NCBI GenBank assembly: GCA_016873405.1 | Contig: VGXH01000070.1 | Span: 1 to 8,164, forward strand | Direction: 5' to 3' | Source of the DNA: a bacterium | GTDB taxonomy: Bacteria; Krumholzibacteriota; Krumholzibacteria; LZORAL124-64-63 | Length of the DNA: 8,164 nt | Shown here: positions 4,322 through 8,164 of the stretch, piece by piece | How the letters are laid out: every line of letters starts with the position of its first letter | Position numbering within the stretch: position 1 is the stretch's first letter | The notes under the pieces: generated by a model | Told to the model about the DNA's origin: nothing | What the model saw: the letters and a program-made list of their open reading frames with translations, nothing else | Databases searched by the model: none | Program-made: the position numbers and the translations under genes

Positions 4322-7159
4322 ATGAGTCTTCCGCACGGACCGCGCCACGCGCAGAGCGGGTCCCGGGCCAAGCTGGCGACGGCGGTCGCCGTCGCCGCGC
4401 TCGCTCTGTGCCTGGTCCCGGCCACCGGCCGGGCCCAGGACGCGGACACCTGCCAGATGTGCCACGACGACCGCAGCCTGACCAGGAACGAGGGCGGCCG
4501 GGTCAAGTCCCTCTATCTGGATCTCGGGGTCTACGACCGCTCGGTGCACGGGCGCGAGGGCATCGGCTGCGTGGACTGCCACCAGTCGCTGGCGGGGGTG
4601 GAGGACTGGCCGCACGCGGACGAACTGCCGGACGTCGACTGCGGCACCTGCCACGACGACGTGGCGGCCGAGTACGCCGGCAGCCTGCATGGCGTGGGCG
4701 TCAGGCAGGGCGTGCCGATCGCTCCGCGCTGCTGGACGTGCCACGGCGCGCACGACATCATGCCGCCCGCAGATCCCGCCTCGAAGGTCAATCGCTTCAA
4801 CATCCCGATCATGTGCGGGCGCTGTCACAAGGAGGGCGACGCCATCCGCGAGTACGCGGAGGTGTCGCAGGACAGCATCCTCGTGCACTACTCGTTCTCG
4901 ATCCACGGCGAGGGACTCTACAAGCGGGGGCTGACGAACTCGGCGGTGTGCTCGGACTGCCACACCGCGCACAACGTCCGCAACCACAAGGATCCCAAGA
5001 GCAGCATCCACCGCGACAACATCGCGGGCATGTGCCAGACGTGCCACGGCATGATCGCCAAGGTGCACGAGAAGGTCGTCGAGGGCCGGCTCTGGGAGAA
5101 GGAGCCGACCAAGGTCCCCGCCTGCGTCGAGTGCCACGAGCCCCATGAGATCCGCCGCGTCTTCTACGACGAGGGCATGGCCGACAGCGAGTGCCTGCGG
5201 TGCCACGGCCGGCAGGACCTGACCGGCACGACGCCGGCGAACGCCGGCCGGTCGCTGTACGTCGCCCACGGCCGACTGGCCGGCTCGGCGCACGCGAAGA
5301 CGGCGTGCATCCAGTGCCACACCGGCGCCACGCCGAGCCACGCGCGGCCCTGCGACACCGTGCCCGACCGCGTCGACTGCTCGATCTGCCACGCGGAGGT
5401 CGTCGAGACCTACAAGGCCAGCATACACGGCAAGCTGGGCGCCCAGGGGGATCGGGACGTTCCGGACTGCCTGGTCTGCCACGGGCGGCACGACATCCTG
5501 AAGAAGACGAACCCGGACTCGCCGACCTTCGTGCGCAACATCCCGGACATGTGCGGCAAGTGCCACGACGAGGGCGGCGTCGCCGACGAGCGCTACCAGG
5601 GCACCGAGAAGAGCATGGTGGCCAACTACAAGGAGAGCACGCACGGGCGCGCCCTTCAGAAGAGCGGCCTGGTCGTGACCGCCACCTGCGTCGATTGCCA
5701 CACCGCGCACGCGATCATGCCCAGCGCCGATCCCGCCTCCTCGGTCCACCGCTCGAAGGTCGACGTGACCTGCGGCCAGTGCCACGAGGGCATCGACCGC
5801 GAGTTCCGCCAGAGCATCCACTTCACGGGCGAGGCGAAGGACGGGCACCGGCTGCCCATGTGCAACGACTGCCACTCCTCGCACCGGATCGCGCGGACGG
5901 ACGCGGAGGGTTTCCGCCTGCGGATCGTGGACCAGTGCGGCACCTGCCACGAGCACGTCACCGAGAGCTACTTCGAGACCTACCACGGCAAGGTCTTCGC
6001 GCTGGGCTACACCGAGACCGCCAGTTGCGCCGACTGCCACGGCCAGCACAACATCCAGAAGCCCGATCATCCGGGTTCGATGCTCTCGCGGGACAACATC
6101 GTGGCGACCTGCGCCACGTGTCATCCCGGCGCGCACCGCCAGTTCGCCGGCTACCTGACGCACGCCACGCACCACGACAAGACGAAGTACCCCGTCATCC
6201 ACTACACGTGGCTCTTCATGACCACGCTGCTGGTGGGCACCTTCACCGTTTTCGGCATCCACACGCTGCTCTGGCTGCCGCGCAGCTTCCAGGCGCTGCG
6301 GCACAGCCGCCAACTGCGGAAGCAGGCCGCCGGGCAGAAGCAGTTCCGGCGCTTCAACCGCCTCAACCGCATGCTGCACATCCTGGTCATCGTCAGCTTC
6401 CTGACGCTGGCCGTCACCGGCATGACGCTGAAGTTCTCATACCTGCCCTGGGCGCAGACCCTGGCCAAGGCCCTGGGCGGCTTCCAGTCGGCCGGCACCC
6501 TGCACCGCCTGGGCGCGATCCTGACGTTCTTCTACTTCACGCGGCACGTCTACGACCTGCACTGCCGGCGGAAGCAGTCGGGCAAGAGCTGGCGCGAGTT
6601 CGTGTTCGGGCCGGAAGGCATGTTCCCGAACCGGCGCGACGGCCAGGAGTTCGTCGGCACGCTGAAGTGGTTCCTCGGCCGCGGCGCGCGCCCGGAGTAC
6701 GGCCGCTGGACGTACTGGGAGAAGTTCGACTACTTCGCCGTGTTCTGGGGCGTGGCGATGATCGGCTTCAGCGGCCTGGTCCTGTGGTTCCCCGAGCTGT
6801 TCACGCGGGTGCTGCCGGGCTGGTTCATCAACGTGGCGCAGATCATCCACTCGGACGAGGCGCTGCTGGCCACCGGCTTCATCTTCACGATCCACTTCTT
6901 CAACACGCACTTCCGTCCGGACCGGTTCCCGATGGACCCCGTGATCTTCACCGGCCGCATGACGCTGGAGGAGTTCAGGGAGGACCGCCCGCGCGAGTAC
7001 GAGCAACTCGTGCGCGAGGGCCGGCTCGAGGAGCACATGGTCGACCCGCTGCCGGAGGGCTTCGTCAAGGCGCTCAAGACGTTCGGCTTCGTGGCGCTGA
7101 CGATCGGCCTGGGGCTCGTGGTGCTGATCATCTGGGCGGTGCTGTTCGGGTATCGGTAG
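4322..7159 (+). CDS. CbcL-like 19-haem cytochrome c / cytochrome b quinone oxidoreductase
   Basis: A 945-residue inner-membrane protein. Residues 1-38 are a signal peptide (hydrophobic 18-35, cleavage near A38). Nineteen CxxCH haem c sites follow, first Cys at 44, 83, 107, 137, 165, 210, 238, 268, 291, 329, 353, 383, 411, 456, 484, 514, 539, 569 and 597. Many are of the form CxxCHxxH with a preceding HG, as in paired-CxxCH/cytochrome c3-type domains. Residues 626-945 form a cytochrome b domain of FdnI/HydC type with about six helices (628-652, 685-703, 727-746, 803-823, 845-862, 921-942). Positive loops fit a periplasmic haem domain. Likely haem b ligands are H686, H728, H843 and H858, by analogy with FdnI. 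The layout is that of Geobacter CbcL, which moves electrons from menaquinol to periplasmic carriers in metal or extracellular respiration. Direction and acceptor here are inferred. It appears monocistronic, with no partner cytochrome nearby. Haem number is well above that of CbcL as I recall it (nine). Confidence 0.88.
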   Translation: MSLPHGPRHAQSGSRAKLATAVAVAALALCLVPATGRAQDADTCQMCHDDRSLTRNEGGRVKSLYLDLGVYDRSVHGREGIGCVDCHQSLAGVEDWPHADELPDVDCGTCHDDVAAEYAGSLHGVGVRQGVPIAPRCWTCHGAHDIMPPADPASKVNRFNIPIMCGRCHKEGDAIREYAEVSQDSILVHYSFSIHGEGLYKRGLTNSAVCSDCHTAHNVRNHKDPKSSIHRDNIAGMCQTCHGMIAKVHEKVVEGRLWEKEPTKVPACVECHEPHEIRRVFYDEGMADSECLRCHGRQDLTGTTPANAGRSLYVAHGRLAGSAHAKTACIQCHTGATPSHARPCDTVPDRVDCSICHAEVVETYKASIHGKLGAQGDRDVPDCLVCHGRHDILKKTNPDSPTFVRNIPDMCGKCHDEGGVADERYQGTEKSMVANYKESTHGRALQKSGLVVTATCVDCHTAHAIMPSADPASSVHRSKVDVTCGQCHEGIDREFRQSIHFTGEAKDGHRLPMCNDCHSSHRIARTDAEGFRLRIVDQCGTCHEHVTESYFETYHGKVFALGYTETASCADCHGQHNIQKPDHPGSMLSRDNIVATCATCHPGAHRQFAGYLTHATHHDKTKYPVIHYTWLFMTTLLVGTFTVFGIHTLLWLPRSFQALRHSRQLRKQAAGQKQFRRFNRLNRMLHILVIVSFLTLAVTGMTLKFSYLPWAQTLAKALGGFQSAGTLHRLGAILTFFYFTRHVYDLHCRRKQSGKSWREFVFGPEGMFPNRRDGQEFVGTLKWFLGRGARPEYGRWTYWEKFDYFAVFWGVAMIGFSGLVLWFPELFTRVLPGWFINVAQIIHSDEALLATGFIFTIHFFNTHFRPDRFPMDPVIFTGRMTLEEFREDRPREYEQLVREGRLEEHMVDPLPEGFVKALKTFGFVALTIGLGLVVLIIWAVLFGYR
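4451..5188 (+). repeat. First copy of an 8-haem unit (haems 1-8)
   Basis: Residues 44-289 of the cytochrome. Distances between successive haem cysteines are 39, 24, 30, 28, 45, 28 and 30, then 23 to haem 9. The second unit reproduces this series almost exactly. Shared landmarks outside the CxxCH motifs include SLY after haem 1, an S-x-H before haem 2, a SxHG before haem 4, xNIPxMCG at haem 5 and CxDCHTAH at haem 6. Confidence 0.88.
5192..5929 (+). repeat. Second copy of the 8-haem unit (haems 9-16)
   Basis: Residues 291-536. Haem cysteine distances are 38, 24, 30, 28, 45, 28 and 30, then 25 to haem 17. Haems 10-16 lie exactly 246 residues after haems 2-8, and haem 9 lies 247 after haem 1. 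A non-haem cysteine, C344, sits between haems 10 and 11 and has no partner in the first copy. Confidence 0.88.
5936..6124 (+). repeat. Partial third copy (haems 17-19)
   Basis: Residues 539-601. The distances 30 and 28 equal those of haems 3-4-5 and 11-12-13. Context agrees: ESYFETYHGK before haem 18 matches ETYKASIHGK before haem 12, and SRDNIVATCATCH at haem 19 matches the NIP-M-CG-CH endings of haems 5 and 13. It leads directly to the membrane domain. Confidence 0.75.
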
Positions 7160-7276
7160 GAGGTCGACCCGGTCCGCGCCAGGGGCCGGGGCGGGACGGG
7201 GTGGACGAGCGTGACGCCGGGCTTTTGCCCGCCCCGCGCCGCCGCCGGGCCGGACACGGCCGCGCCGGCGCCGCGC
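7160..7276. other. Convergent intergenic region with inverted repeats
   Basis: This lies between two gene 3' ends, where a terminator would be expected. A 9-bp perfect inverted repeat (7187-7195 with 7228-7236) encloses 32 bases. A smaller CGGGC-TTTT-GCCCG hairpin (7218-7222 with 7227-7231) competes with it. A third, GGCCG/CGGCC, lies near 7254-7267. None is followed by a T run on either strand, so canonical intrinsic termination is not shown; in DNA this GC-rich, inverted repeats also arise by chance. Confidence 0.35.
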
Positions 7277-8089
7277 TCAGGGAGTCGCCGGCGCGACTTC
7301 CAGGCCGGCCAGGAACGCCACGAGCGCCGCGGCGGCACGCCGCGCCCCCTCGTCGTTCAGGTGAGCGCCGTCGCTGGTCAACGCCGGATCCAGGTACTGG
7401 ATCTCGCGCCCGTGGTGCCGGGCCGTGCGGCCCGCCGCCTCGACGGCGGCCAGGTCGAACAGCGGACGGTCGGGTCGGCTGCGGCTGCGCAGGACATCGT
7501 TGAAGGCCTGCCGGCGCGCGTTCTCGGCCAGCCCGGTCGGCGCGCGGCCGAGCAGCTTCTTGACGAAGGCGCGCCGCCCCTCCTGCACCGTGGTCAGCGG
7601 CATGGTGACCGCGACGAACGTCGTCGTCGGGTGCCGCGCCGCCAGGGCGTCGAGCGTGTCCCCGTACGCGCGCGCGACGGCCAAGGGGTCGATCGCGGCG
7701 GGCAGGTCGACGTAGCACAGCTTGACCAGCGCGATGTCGACGGGAGCGGCGGCATCGACGGCGGCCGCGAAATCGCCGACCTTTCCGAAGGGGTCGCCGT
7801 TGCGGCCGACGGGGAAGTGGAAGAGGCCCGGCCCGGGGCCGGGCGCGCGCGTCTCCGCGATCGCCAGGCGCGAACCGCCGTCGAGCGAGCGCAACCCGTC
7901 CAGGAGATCGCGTCCGACCGACTGGTGGGCGAAGATCACGCGCCGCGCCGCGGCCGCTTGCCACTGAGCCTCGGTCACCGTCGGGATGCTCGTCATGGGA
8001 GCCTCCGGCGCCGCCGGCCGGCAGGCCGTCGTCAGGAGCACCGCCAGGCACCCGGCCGCCGTCAGGCTGCGGGAAATGGTTGCGTTCAT
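7277..8089 (-). CDS. Exported SGNH-hydrolase-like protein, possible lipoprotein
   Basis: A 270-residue exported protein. Residues 1-23 form a signal sequence (TAAGCLAVLLTTAC). C23 may be lipid-anchored, but Thr at -3 makes the lipobox imperfect. The mature part has an SGNH-hydrolase-like outline. The first strand, VIFAHQSVGR (51-60), holds a possible nucleophile S57 in HQSVG rather than GDSL. A middle strand VDIALVKLCYVDL (117-129) corresponds to the region carrying the block III Asn/oxyanion residue in classical members. TSDGAHLNDEGARRAAAALV (238-257) is the block V D-x-x-H motif (D240, H243) before the last helix. This suggests an esterase or carbohydrate deacetylase, but the substrate is unknown and the missing classical motif keeps it tentative. 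The start is well supported by GGGGAG (8095-8100), five bases away. It converges on the cytochrome gene and shows no functional link to it. Confidence 0.72.
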   Translation of the reverse strand: MNATISRSLTAAGCLAVLLTTACRPAAPEAPMTSIPTVTEAQWQAAAARRVIFAHQSVGRDLLDGLRSLDGGSRLAIAETRAPGPGPGLFHFPVGRNGDPFGKVGDFAAAVDAAAPVDIALVKLCYVDLPAAIDPLAVARAYGDTLDALAARHPTTTFVAVTMPLTTVQEGRRAFVKKLLGRAPTGLAENARRQAFNDVLRSRSRPDRPLFDLAAVEAAGRTARHHGREIQYLDPALTSDGAHLNDEGARRAAAALVAFLAGLEVAPATP

Positions 8090-8094
8090 CGTCG

Positions 8095-8100
8095 CTCCCC
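8095..8100 (-). promoter_or_regulatory. Ribosome binding site of the SGNH-like gene
   Basis: Read on the - strand, GGGGAG ends five bases before the ATG whose first base is 8089. This agrees with the signal sequence that begins there. The rest of the sequence to the window end (8101-8164) is GC-rich, and I see no promoter in it. Confidence 0.6.
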
Positions 8101-8164
8101 GGGAACGTGGCCGGTGGAACTCGCCGGGCCCCTGCCGGCGACCGCCCCGCGCCCCCGCGCCCGG

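Noticed and set aside
4229..6379. A 716-residue - strand frame
   Set aside because: It is antisense to the haem domain. Its Val/Ala/Arg-rich, repeated look mirrors the repeated CxxCH codons on the other strand.
7187..7236. Inverted repeat considered as an intrinsic terminator
   Set aside because: The loop is 32 bases and no T run follows on either strand.
5191..7503. A 770-residue + strand frame overlapping the cytochrome
   Set aside because: It is a shadow of the cytochrome frame, rich in Arg, Pro and Gly, with no coherent motif; the overlapping frame has 11 CxxCH motifs in the same stretch.
7128..8051. A 307-residue - strand frame
   Set aside because: It overlaps the SGNH-like gene in another frame, is Arg/Gly/Pro-rich, and lacks the signal sequence and motifs seen in the 7277-8089 frame.

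Overview
The window is about 8.2 kb of very GC-rich bacterial DNA, carrying five genes on the + strand followed by one convergent gene on the - strand. The likely source is an uncultured or anaerobic lineage of the FCB-superphylum type (Krumholzibacteriota or Eisenbacteria-like) or a deltaproteobacterium-like group. Three things point there: a secreted metalloprotease ending in a FlgD-like/type A sorting-type C-terminal domain, a CbcL-like multiheme cytochrome, and the strong GC bias. This assignment is inference. No rRNA, tRNA, mobile element or CRISPR was seen.

Layout. Positions 1-209 are gene-free, with a weak promoter candidate. At 210-1919 lies a secreted HExxH metalloprotease of the MXAN_6640 type. 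A short run of closely spaced + strand genes follows: a DUF503/YlxP-like protein (1994-2305, GTG start), a cyclase-family (kynurenine-formamidase-like) metal hydrolase (2346-3152), and an RsuA/RluB-family rRNA pseudouridine synthase (3136-4062) that overlaps the cyclase gene by 17 bases. The cyclase and synthase genes each carry an in-frame tandem repeat at the 5' end: 15-bp units encoding a pentapeptide in the first, 12-bp units encoding a tetrapeptide in the second.

After a 259-base, locally AT-richer intergenic region comes the main gene (4322-7159). It encodes a 945-residue exported protein with 19 CxxCH haem c motifs followed by a six-helix membrane domain of the FdnI/HydC cytochrome b type. 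This is the CbcL architecture, a single-polypeptide link between the quinone pool and periplasmic electron carriers. The haem spacings show an internal duplication: haems 1-8 and 9-16 are two copies of one 8-haem unit, offset by 246-247 residues, and haems 17-19 repeat the spacing of haems 3-5 as a partial third copy. This is the most notable observation in the window.

A 117-base convergent intergenic region separates it from a - strand gene (7277-8089) for an exported, possibly lipid-anchored SGNH-hydrolase-like protein. The genes do not form one obvious pathway. The cytochrome stands alone as a respiratory module, with no outer-membrane conduit or other electron-transfer partner visible here.
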